Assembly (NCBI RefSeq): GCF_003419895.1
Contig: NZ_QPMM01000009.1
Span: 124,001-188,000, forward strand
Length of the DNA: 64,000 nucleotides
DNA from: Chitinophaga silvatica
Lineage (GTDB): Bacteria > Bacteroidota > Bacteroidia > Chitinophagales > Chitinophagaceae
Reading direction: 5' to 3'
Positions 34,810-42,181 of this stretch are shown one piece after another. The notes beneath the pieces were generated by a model. That model was not told the origin of the DNA. It was given only the letters and a program-made list of their open reading frames with translations, and did no database searches. Position 1 is the first letter of the stretch. Every line of letters begins with the position of its first letter. The translations under genes were made by a program, and so were the position numbers.

Positions 34810-35268
34810 ATGTATCAGCTACTCACATTTTACCACAACTTTATGAGATGGGTTGTATTAGCAAGTTTGCTATTAGCTATTTATCGGGCTTACAAAGGTT
34901 ACTTTTCGAAATCAGAATTTTCAAAGTTTGATAATACAGTACGGCATTGGACAGCAACTATTGCTCATATACAACTACTGATAGGAATGATTCTATATTT
35001 TCAAAGTCCTCTTATTAAATATCTATTTACCAATTTCAAAACAGCAGCACAGGATTTCAATATGTTGTTTTTTGGATTAATACATAGTTCCTTAATGTTG
35101 ACTTCTATTGTACTAATTACAATTGGCTCAGCTTCTGCCAAAAGAAAAACAACCGATAACGAAAAATTCAAAACGATGATGATTTGGTTCACTGTGGCAT
35201 TATTGATCATTTGTATAGCCATTCCCTGGCCATTTTCACCCTTCGCAAACAGACCATATTTCAGATAA
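34810..35268 (+). CDS. Cytochrome-b-like four-helix membrane protein (TetR cassette)
   Basis: The protein has 152 residues with four hydrophobic segments. Histidines are seen in FYHNFMRW, TVRHWTATIAHIQLL and LIHSSLML, placed like haem-ligand histidines. The end is CIAIPWPFSPFANRPYF. It is a paralogue of the protein at 330-776 (shared H-x-F-x-RW start, QLLIGMILYF, IPWPF). In this cassette it may pass electrons for a sulfur or quinone reaction, but that is inference. It is the first gene after operator O2 and is followed by the DUF3817 gene after 41 bp. Confidence 0.7.
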   Translation: MYQLLTFYHNFMRWVVLASLLLAIYRAYKGYFSKSEFSKFDNTVRHWTATIAHIQLLIGMILYFQSPLIKYLFTNFKTAAQDFNMLFFGLIHSSLMLTSIVLITIGSASAKRKTTDNEKFKTMMIWFTVALLIICIAIPWPFSPFANRPYFR

Positions 35269-35309
35269 TAATAATTGGGATCAATATTAATAGAACAAAA
35301 TTGAAAACA

Positions 35310-35621
35310 ATGATTTTAAAGGTTTTAAAAACAAAAGTAGGAAGACTCAGAATTATGGGCTTTTTGGAAGGAGTTTCGCTCATCATTTTAGTATTTATTG
35401 CTGTACCAATGAAGTATTGGCTCGAAGATGAATCATTAACAAAAATGATGGGGCCTGTTCATGGAGCACTTTTTTTATTGTTTGTGTTAAATACAATCAG
35501 TGCAGGTATCGAACAAAAATGGAAAGCTAAAACTACAGGGATAATATTGGCATCTTGTTTTATTCCATTTGGCACTTTTTACGTGGATTACAAATTCTTA
35601 AAAAATATAGACAAAGAATGA
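35310..35621 (+). CDS. DUF3817 membrane protein
   Basis: The protein has 103 residues from the ATG at 35310. The frame runs back to 35184, but that part overlaps the previous gene. The DUF3817 pattern is visible: LRIMGFLEGVSLIILVFIAVPMKYW, then MMGPVHGALFLLFVLNTI and SCFIPFGTFYVDYKFLK. About three membrane helices are expected. The family function is unknown. The histidine in GPVHGALF and the glutamate in FLEGVS are conserved features. The stop codon overlaps the start of the rhodanese gene (ATGA), so the two are translationally coupled. Confidence 0.82.
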   Translation: MILKVLKTKVGRLRIMGFLEGVSLIILVFIAVPMKYWLEDESLTKMMGPVHGALFLLFVLNTISAGIEQKWKAKTTGIILASCFIPFGTFYVDYKFLKNIDKE

Positions 35622-35977
35622 AATATATATTGATTGCCACTGTTGGCACTTTGCTCCTTTATCTGGTATACAGATCCTATCGATATGTAAACTTAGCAGA
35701 GGGCCTTGATAAAAAGATTGAAAATGGAGCTATTATTTTGGATGTTAGAACCGCAGAAGAATATGCGACAGGTCATATAGATGGCTCCATTAATATTTCG
35801 TTAGGTGAAATCAGAAAAAGATATATAGAGCTCGACCCTTCCAAAACATATATAACCACTTGCTCTCACGGATTAAGAAGCGTAAAAGCCGAAAATCTAC
35901 TGAAAGAGCGTGGATTTAAAAATGTCTATAATGGCGGAGCATGGGCCGATCTCGAAAAAATAATAAAGAAGAAGTAA
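35618..35977 (+). CDS. Membrane-anchored rhodanese-like protein
   Basis: The protein has 119 residues from the ATG at 35618, which overlaps the DUF3817 stop by four bases. An N-terminal membrane anchor (YILIATVGTLLLYLVYRSY) precedes one rhodanese domain with IILDVRTAEEYATGHIDGSINI and the active-site loop TTCSHGLRS, where Cys82 would carry the persulfide. The likely reaction is sulfur transfer in the periplasm (inference from the signal anchor). It ends the TetR-controlled operon. A perfect 16-bp palindrome (ACCACTAATTAGTGGT) lies just after the stop. Confidence 0.85.
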   Translation: MKYILIATVGTLLLYLVYRSYRYVNLAEGLDKKIENGAIILDVRTAEEYATGHIDGSINISLGEIRKRYIELDPSKTYITTCSHGLRSVKAENLLKERGFKNVYNGGAWADLEKIIKKK

Positions 35978-36071
35978 GAAAACCACTACCACTAATTAGT
36001 GGTTACCGGCAGCTCCATTATAAATGACCTTTACTTTTTCTACTGATTTTAATAAAAAAATTTGTGACCTC

Positions 36072-36101
36072 TTGTTTTTTTTAAAAAATATCCTACTTTT
36101 G
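36072..36101 (+). promoter_or_regulatory. Promoter of tRNA-Gln copy 2
   Basis: TTG (36072-36074), a 19-bp spacer and TACTTTTG (36094-36101) fit the consensus. Confidence 0.72.
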
Positions 36102-36143
36102 CGGTCCGCTGACGATAAATCAACGGATGCTAATAGCTAGCAT

Positions 36144-36214
36144 TGCCTGATAGTATAAGGGTAGTACGACAGATTTTGGTTCTGTATGTCTTGGTTCGAA
36201 TCCAGGTCGGGCAA
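36144..36214 (+). tRNA. tRNA-Gln (anticodon TTG), copy 2
   Basis: The sequence is identical base for base to the copy at 27484-27554 over the mature tRNA, while the flanks differ. Anticodon loop TTTTGGT. Confidence 0.96.
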
Positions 36215-36219
36215 CTACA

Positions 36220-36255
36220 AAAACCGCTACTTTATTATAAAGTAGCGGTTTTTTT
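36220..36255 (+). terminator. Terminator after tRNA-Gln copy 2
   Basis: AACCGCTACTTTA and TAAAGTAGCGGTT arms are followed by a T-run. It resembles the terminator of copy 1 in its ACCGCTA arm. The following 36256-36412 holds nothing recognisable. Confidence 0.9.
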
Positions 36256-36412
36256 GTTCTAGTATCTCTCTTCAATTAAGCTCATTTATCATTAGTTTTA
36301 GAAGCCAGATTCCCCCCGGGTTTCAAACTCACTCTCCATTTATCACCAGGTTAAAATTTATTTGCGCATAGAGAAAATGATCCATTCGTCAATGCTACTA
36401 AACTGCTGGTTT

Positions 36413-37801
36413 TTATGCTTCAGGCAATTTGTATAAACAATATCCTGTAAGTAGTAATAGTCCAATATTCACAGAAGTAGCCACCTGGTATGCAGGTATA
36501 TAACCAGTTTGCTGAATGATGTAAAAAAATAGTCCTCCCGGGATGCAGACACCTAATGCGATTGCAGTTTGCTGCAAGGTTGTGAATACCCCCGATGCTG
36601 TACCTGCATTTCCTACCGGAATACTTTTTAATGTCATAGTTAGTAAAGACGGTAAAACGGAGCCACAACCAGTACCGTAAGCAAACAGAATGATCGATAG
36701 CATTGTAAAGGAATTAGTATTAAGGGTGAAGAAAAATATATGGGCAATAAGAGTGATCACCATAATACCGATACCGGTTTGCAGTACACGTTTTCCATAA
36801 ATAGGCACCAGCCTGATAGACCAGATAGAAGCTATAACATAGCCAATTCCCTGAAAAACAAATAAAATTCCGGCGGCTGAAGAGCTATATCCAAGGCCGG
36901 TTTGCATCAGTATTGCATTGATAAGAAAATAGGAATCCTGTACCATGAAGTAAAATAACACAGCTAACAAGCCTATTTTAAAATCTTTAAACCGAAACAA
37001 TCGCATATCTATTAAGGCATCTGCAGATTTTTTCAGTTGCTGTTTAACGAATATGAAAAGGAATACTATACTGGCTACCAGTAGTAATTGTGTCCATGCT
37101 GGCCATCCCAGTTCCCTTCCATAAACCAGCGGAAATATCAGGAAGCAAAGTGTGATAGTAAGTATAAAAACACCCATCCAATCGAATTTTTTATCCTTTT
37201 CGGGGTTGGTTTCCGGCAACATTTTCCATGCAGCTATAATAGCAGTAATGCCAATGGGTAGGTTGATGAGGAAGATCAACCGCCAACCAGCTATTGGAGT
37301 ATGCAAATCGGGAAGTATACCTCCCAATAACTGACCGATGATAGAGGCTGTACCAGCAATACTGCCATAGATGCCCAATGCCTTGATGCGTTGCTGAGGA
37401 TCAGGAAATAGTAGTTGTATATAGGTGATGCTTTGCGGAAGCATTAATGCGGCACCGGTACCCTGTAAAAATCGAGCTGCATTCATTTGGAGTGGGGTAT
37501 TGGCAAACCCGCAATAGCAGGAACTTATTACGAATAACGTCATGCCAATGATAAACATACGCTTGCGTCCGTAATAGTCGCCAAGCCTGCCAGCGGTAAC
37601 AAGGAATATGGCATGGCCTAACAGATATAAAGCAATGATCAGCTGTAAATCGGCATCCGATCCATGTAAGCCTGTTTTGATGGAAGGCAATGCTACATTA
37701 ACAATAAAGATATCTAATACCGATAAAAAAACTGCGGTGGAAACAATTATCAGCGAGAGCAGAGCTGAATTTCTTTGAGTCAAATACGATGCTTTCAACA
37801 T
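36413..37801 (-). CDS. MFS drug transporter (DHA2-like)
   Basis: The protein has about 462 residues from the ATG at 37801. A longer frame starts at 37861, but it would leave only 15 bp to the divergent gene and run through a probable promoter (CAACTTTG on the minus strand, 37829-37822). About 14 membrane segments are visible. Motif A is GRLGDYYGRKRMFIIG, and the first helix carries LDIFIVNVALPSI, typical of DHA2 multidrug exporters. It exports small molecules by proton antiport across the inner membrane. It is divergent from an HxlR gene that probably controls it. Confidence 0.9.
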   Translation of the reverse strand: MLKASYLTQRNSALLSLIIVSTAVFLSVLDIFIVNVALPSIKTGLHGSDADLQLIIALYLLGHAIFLVTAGRLGDYYGRKRMFIIGMTLFVISSCYCGFANTPLQMNAARFLQGTGAALMLPQSITYIQLLFPDPQQRIKALGIYGSIAGTASIIGQLLGGILPDLHTPIAGWRLIFLINLPIGITAIIAAWKMLPETNPEKDKKFDWMGVFILTITLCFLIFPLVYGRELGWPAWTQLLLVASIVFLFIFVKQQLKKSADALIDMRLFRFKDFKIGLLAVLFYFMVQDSYFLINAILMQTGLGYSSSAAGILFVFQGIGYVIASIWSIRLVPIYGKRVLQTGIGIMVITLIAHIFFFTLNTNSFTMLSIILFAYGTGCGSVLPSLLTMTLKSIPVGNAGTASGVFTTLQQTAIALGVCIPGGLFFYIIQQTGYIPAYQVATSVNIGLLLLTGYCLYKLPEA

Positions 37802-37876
37802 TTCAGTACCTTTATGTAGCGCAAAGTTGAACTTGTGCAATTGCTTTATCAAGTAGTTCAATGAAAGATACCTGGT

Positions 37877-38248
37877 ATGAAAAAAGATACTATTATTGAT
37901 TTACAGAGAGTTGAAAATGAGTCATTTGAAGGAAATAACTGTCCTATGACAAATGCCTTGAAAATAATAGGTGGCAAATGGAAACTGCAATTGCTAAACA
38001 GCATCCGAAAAGAATGCCCTTTACGTTTCGGAGAGTTGAAAAGAAAGATGCAGGATATTACACAGGCTACACTTACTTTACAGCTGCGTGAACTTGAACG
38101 AGATGGTATTATTGAAAGGAAAATTTATGCAGAAACACCTCCGAGAGTAGAGTATAAACTTACTGAGTTAGGAAAAAAATTGATCCCTGCAATTGAGGCC
38201 CTGTGCACCTTTGGAGACGCATATTGTGCTGCCAGACCAAACAATTAA
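37877..38248 (+). CDS. HxlR-family regulator
   Basis: The protein has 123 residues. CPMTNALKIIGGKWKLQLLNSI is the HxlR signature, with Cys22 before Pro at the position that senses electrophiles or oxidants in characterised members. The winged helix follows (LRFGELKRKMQDITQATLTLQLRELERDGIIERKIY, then PPRVEYKLTELGKKL). It is divergent from the MFS gene, with about 75 bp between starts, so it likely regulates that transporter. No clear dyad was found in the gap. Confidence 0.9.
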   Translation: MKKDTIIDLQRVENESFEGNNCPMTNALKIIGGKWKLQLLNSIRKECPLRFGELKRKMQDITQATLTLQLRELERDGIIERKIYAETPPRVEYKLTELGKKLIPAIEALCTFGDAYCAARPNN

Positions 38249-38282
38249 TACAAAGCTCAACCTTGTTGTTTGATACATCTGA

Positions 38283-39029
38283 CTACAATAAAAATTTCGG
38301 ATTCGCAGTTTGGTAATTCTTCAAGACCTGATTAGCTACCGGCCCATAATGCCGGCCTATTGGTATCATATCTTTATTGATTTCAATTGTATTACTATTG
38401 AACTTTTCAATCTTCGGAATGGATACTATGAAAGAGCGATGAATTCTTAGAAAAATCGACTCCGGTAATTTCTCTTCCATCTCTGAAATAGAGCAATAAG
38501 TTTTAAAAGCCCCTTTCATAGTATTGATGAGCAAATAGTTTTTTTGTGATTCGAAATAGAGTATATCATCAAGATAGATTTTTACCATTTTCTTGTCACA
38601 TCTTATGAAAATAAATGGAGGCTCTTTTTCGACCTGTGTTTTTTTATCTTCTGATTCTAATAACTGTTTGTCGAGCTGTATGAAACGATTCACTGCTTTC
38701 AAAAAACGCTCAAACAAAATTGGCTTCAACAGAAAATCGACTGCATTTAAATCGAAGCCATCTACTGCATACTCGGCATGTGCAGTTGTAAATATTACAT
38801 TAGGGGCAGATGTTAAGGAACGGATAAAATCCAACCCATTGATCCCTGGTAAATTGATGTCTGTAAAAATCAGGTCTATTCTGCTACCGGTAAGGCTACG
38901 CATGGCTTGAGTACCACTTGTAAATGTACCCACAAGATTTAATAATTCAACCCGGCTTATATAAAGCTCCAGAAGGTTTGAAGCAGGCTTTTCATCTTCA
39001 ATTATAATACAATTAATACTATTTGCCAT
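38283..39029 (-). CDS. LytTR-family response regulator
   Basis: The protein has about 248 residues from the fourth codon of the longest frame (MANSINCIIIEDEKPAS). The receiver domain has the acidic pocket (IEDE), phosphoacceptor Asp57 (IFTDINLPG), TTAH and a lysine in LLKPI. The LytTR DNA-binding domain is at about residues 145-245 (DDILYFESQKNYLLINT, LRIHRSFIVSI, PIGRHY). LytTR regulators bind direct repeats. It overlaps the kinase gene by 11 bp, so the two are coupled. Confidence 0.92.
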   Translation of the reverse strand: MANSINCIIIEDEKPASNLLELYISRVELLNLVGTFTSGTQAMRSLTGSRIDLIFTDINLPGINGLDFIRSLTSAPNVIFTTAHAEYAVDGFDLNAVDFLLKPILFERFLKAVNRFIQLDKQLLESEDKKTQVEKEPPFIFIRCDKKMVKIYLDDILYFESQKNYLLINTMKGAFKTYCSISEMEEKLPESIFLRIHRSFIVSIPKIEKFNSNTIEINKDMIPIGRHYGPVANQVLKNYQTANPKFLL

Positions 39030-40077
39030 ACAACTCAAGTTTAAGTTTCAGATACACAAAATAGCAGTCATCATTCTGCGTAATTTTCAATGTATGATCT
39101 TCCCCGTAAATCAGATTTAATCTACGCCTAACATTTGATAGTCCTACACCTCCGTCAGAATATAAGGAATGCCCGGAGTACGATGGTACGGCGCTATTCT
39201 CTATCCTTGCAGTCAGCCATTCCTGTTGTACTGAAATGGTTATTGTAATCCAGCTTTCTCCATCTTCGGCCGGCATGCAGTGTTTGAAGGCATTTTCAAC
39301 AAATGTCATCAAAATAAAAGGCTCTATTAATTTATCATCAGCTTCTCCTTCTACATAAAAACTAATTTGTTGATGTGCATCAAATCTCGCTTTTTGTAAT
39401 GCTATATAATCTTCTAGATATTTTATTTCCTTGTCCAGGGAAATACTGCGCTCATTGATCTCATAAATAGAAAAACGAAGAAGTGACGACATCCTGGAAA
39501 CCATTTCGGCCGATTCGGGAGAGACTACCAGGGTTTTTGCATATAGTGTATTTAATACATTGAAGATGAAGTGTGGATGAAATTGATTTCGTAGAATTAC
39601 TAATTCTGCCTGGGCTTTTTCTTCAGATATTTCGGTTGCTCTATGCTGCTCCTGGATCCAGTTATAGAATAGTTTTACAGAAATAGGGATAGTAACTACA
39701 AATTGCAACTTAATTACGCTATAAATAAATGGTGATACACTAAACAGTGGTTCTTTTTGCCAATGAGTAAGGAAGTATTGCAATATAAGCGCATTATCGA
39801 GCCACCGTTGAATAACGGCAAAAAGAAGTATTAATGGAAAATAGAGCAATATAAAAAGCCAGCCTTTCTTCCTGAACAAAAGCTTTTCTACCATTATTTC
39901 CAGTACAATTGCTACAAACAATGCTCGCATAGGGAGACTTATGAGTTCAGAGGCAAAGGCGTTTTTATAATCGTGGCGTGGCCCGGCTTGTACAAAGCCA
40001 AAAAGTAATATATAAAACCCCCAATAGATGGCATAAACACTACCTTTTTTTAAGCCCAAACGTGGTATGTCTATCAT
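39019..40077 (-). CDS. LytS-type sensor histidine kinase
   Basis: The protein has about 352 residues from the ATG at 40077. Four to five membrane helices occupy residues 10-140. The His_kinase (PF06580-type) region has AELVILRNQFHPHFIFNVLNTLYA, with the phosphorylated histidine in PHF (about residue 169), and the ATPase domain has ENAFKHC and GVGLSNVRRRLNLIYG. Together with the next gene it forms a membrane-sensing two-component system. It is divergent from the starch locus (182 bp apart), so it is a candidate regulator of it, but this is only positional. Confidence 0.9.
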   Translation of the reverse strand: MIDIPRLGLKKGSVYAIYWGFYILLFGFVQAGPRHDYKNAFASELISLPMRALFVAIVLEIMVEKLLFRKKGWLFILLYFPLILLFAVIQRWLDNALILQYFLTHWQKEPLFSVSPFIYSVIKLQFVVTIPISVKLFYNWIQEQHRATEISEEKAQAELVILRNQFHPHFIFNVLNTLYAKTLVVSPESAEMVSRMSSLLRFSIYEINERSISLDKEIKYLEDYIALQKARFDAHQQISFYVEGEADDKLIEPFILMTFVENAFKHCMPAEDGESWITITISVQQEWLTARIENSAVPSYSGHSLYSDGGVGLSNVRRRLNLIYGEDHTLKITQNDDCYFVYLKLKLELYGK

Positions 40078-40278
40078 AACAAGTGGAAAAATCAATTTAA
40101 GCTATTAAATATTTACGAATGAATTGCTTTTTTATACAAACGACTAATATTCTTATATCAAATACAATAAAACGGTGCTAAAGTTTTTATGTAGCGAAAA
40201 GGCTGCTGTAGAAATAGGCAGTCATTTATTCGGCTTATTCCTTCTATAATTTAGCTTTCCCAAACATGAATTCCACTT

Positions 40279-42132
40279 ATGATTAAAAAATTAGTCGTTG
40301 GATTGCTGATAGGCATTTCCACTTTCAAGGCCTATGCAAACCAGCCCGTCGTTTATCCGGTAAACTGGTGGGTTGGAATGAAAACAAATAAGCTACAGCT
40401 ATTATTTAAAAGTACAGATACCACATTTAGTAAAGGAACGATAAGCACTAAGTATCCAGGAGTTAGCGTGCTTGGTTCTCAGACCTTCGAAAATGGTAAA
40501 TACCTGGCAGTAGATATTGAAATTGAGAGCCATACTCAACCTGGAAATGTAGATTTTATATATAGCAGAGATAATGCGCAGTCGCATATTTCATGGCTGT
40601 TAAAAACCAGAAAGAGTATTCCGGGTAAAGACTTCGCCCAGGGAATTTCGACCGCCGATTTAGTGTATCTGATTTTACCTGACCGCTTTAGTAATGGAGA
40701 TACGACGAATGACAGAGTATCAGGGATGAGAGATCAATCGCTCAACCGGGCCGATTATTATGCCAGACATGGAGGCGATTTTAAAGGTGTAATAAAGCAT
40801 TTGGATTATCTGCAGGATCTGGGGGTTTCTGCACTTTGGATGACACCAGTGATGGAAAATGATATGCCTAATCGTACAGAGCATGGGTATGCAATTACGA
40901 ACCACTATAAGATTGATGCCCGGTATGGAGGAAATGATGGATATAGAGCATTGAGTGATTCACTTCATCGTAGAAATATGAAACTGGTACAGGATGCAGT
41001 GTATAATCATACAGGAACCTGGCATGTGTTGGTTCAGGATTTACCTGCAAAAGACTGGTTGAACCAATGGCCCGAATATACCAGTACCAGCGCCAGAGAA
41101 CAGGCATTGTTTGATCCTTACGCTTCGCAGATCGATAAAAAACGAATGAGTAGCGGTTGGTTTGTTAAAGAAATGCCCGACTGGAATCAGCGTAATGCCA
41201 ATGTTGCAAATTTTATTATTGAAAATGCTATCTGGTATATCGAAGAATTTGGTGTAGATGCCATCAGGCTGGATACTTATATGTATAACGATCTTGAATT
41301 TGGCAATAAGTGTAATGCAGCCATAATGAATGAATACCCACAGATCAGCCTTTTTGGTGAAATGATGGTACAGCAAACTCCTAATCAGGCATTTTTTGTA
41401 CAGAATAATATTAATAATGCTTTCACCAGTAATTTGCCGGGAGCTGTAGATTTTGTTACTCTCTTCAATGGTCTTATTCCTTCACTCACCCAGGAGCAAG
41501 GATGGGGTACCGGCATAATACATCTCTACAATGTACTGAGCCAGGATTTTTTATATAAAGATCCAACCAGGAATGTGGTGTTATTGGATAACCACGATCT
41601 TAATCGTTTTTTCTCAGTAGTAAAAGGTGATCTGGCCAAGCAAAAAATAGCCTATACCTGGTTATTAACAACCCGTGGTATTCCGCAGTTATATTATGGT
41701 TCAGAAGTATTAATGGCAGGTGAAATTAAGCCGGATGGACTCGTACGCCTCGATTTCCCGGGAGGCTGGAATAATGACAGCAAGAACGCCTTTACCGGCA
41801 AAGGTATGTCGGCAGATGAGGTAGCTATGCAGCAGCTGGTGAAAAAACTGGGAACCTATAGAAAGAATTCTTCTGCATTGAAGTCAGGTAAACTAATGCA
41901 GTTTACGCCTAAAGATGGTCTTTATGTGTATTTCAGATACAATGACCAGCAAACCATCATGTGTGTGTTGAATGCCTCAGATAAGCCCCGGAAATTGGAT
42001 TTCTCTTATTTCAATGAGCGCACTAATGGATTTTCCAGAGCAAAAAACATAATTGAAGGTACAGACATCCGTTTCAATGATGCTACCGAAATCCCCGCCC
42101 ATCAGGAATGGGTACTAGAACTATACAAGTAA
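40279..42132 (+). CDS. GH13 alpha-amylase/cyclomaltodextrinase (SusA-like)
   Basis: The protein has 617 residues, with a signal peptide (about 1-20, ending YANQ). An N-terminal sandwich domain (residues about 22-125, VVYPVNWWVGM start) is of the cyclomaltodextrinase N-terminal type. The TIM barrel follows, with nucleophile Asp332 (DAIRLDTYMYND), acid/base Glu361 (LFGEMMV) and Asp440 (LLDNHDLNRF). A short C-terminal sandwich ends ILELYK-like EWVLELYK. It would cleave alpha-1,4-linked maltooligosaccharides or cyclodextrins in the periplasm. It is the first gene of the susA-C-D-E-like locus and lies 50 bp before the SusC gene. Confidence 0.92.
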   Translation: MIKKLVVGLLIGISTFKAYANQPVVYPVNWWVGMKTNKLQLLFKSTDTTFSKGTISTKYPGVSVLGSQTFENGKYLAVDIEIESHTQPGNVDFIYSRDNAQSHISWLLKTRKSIPGKDFAQGISTADLVYLILPDRFSNGDTTNDRVSGMRDQSLNRADYYARHGGDFKGVIKHLDYLQDLGVSALWMTPVMENDMPNRTEHGYAITNHYKIDARYGGNDGYRALSDSLHRRNMKLVQDAVYNHTGTWHVLVQDLPAKDWLNQWPEYTSTSAREQALFDPYASQIDKKRMSSGWFVKEMPDWNQRNANVANFIIENAIWYIEEFGVDAIRLDTYMYNDLEFGNKCNAAIMNEYPQISLFGEMMVQQTPNQAFFVQNNINNAFTSNLPGAVDFVTLFNGLIPSLTQEQGWGTGIIHLYNVLSQDFLYKDPTRNVVLLDNHDLNRFFSVVKGDLAKQKIAYTWLLTTRGIPQLYYGSEVLMAGEIKPDGLVRLDFPGGWNNDSKNAFTGKGMSADEVAMQQLVKKLGTYRKNSSALKSGKLMQFTPKDGLYVYFRYNDQQTIMCVLNASDKPRKLDFSYFNERTNGFSRAKNIIEGTDIRFNDATEIPAHQEWVLELYK

Positions 42133-42181
42133 TACCAGGAATTAAGACAGCTTTTTTTATCATCCAAATTCTAACATCGTT

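Noticed and set aside
35184-35309. Upstream extension of the DUF3817 gene
   Set aside because: It overlaps the end of the cytochrome-b-like gene and adds residues not typical of the family.
35987-36003. Palindrome ACCACTAATTAGTGGT as an operator of the TetR protein
   Set aside because: Its sequence differs from the shared ACATACTA/TAGTATGT sites and it lies after the operon; more likely a weak terminator stem.
37802-37861. Longer N-terminus for the MFS gene (start at 37861)
   Set aside because: It would cross a likely promoter and add a hydrophilic stretch before the first helix; ATG 37801 fits better.
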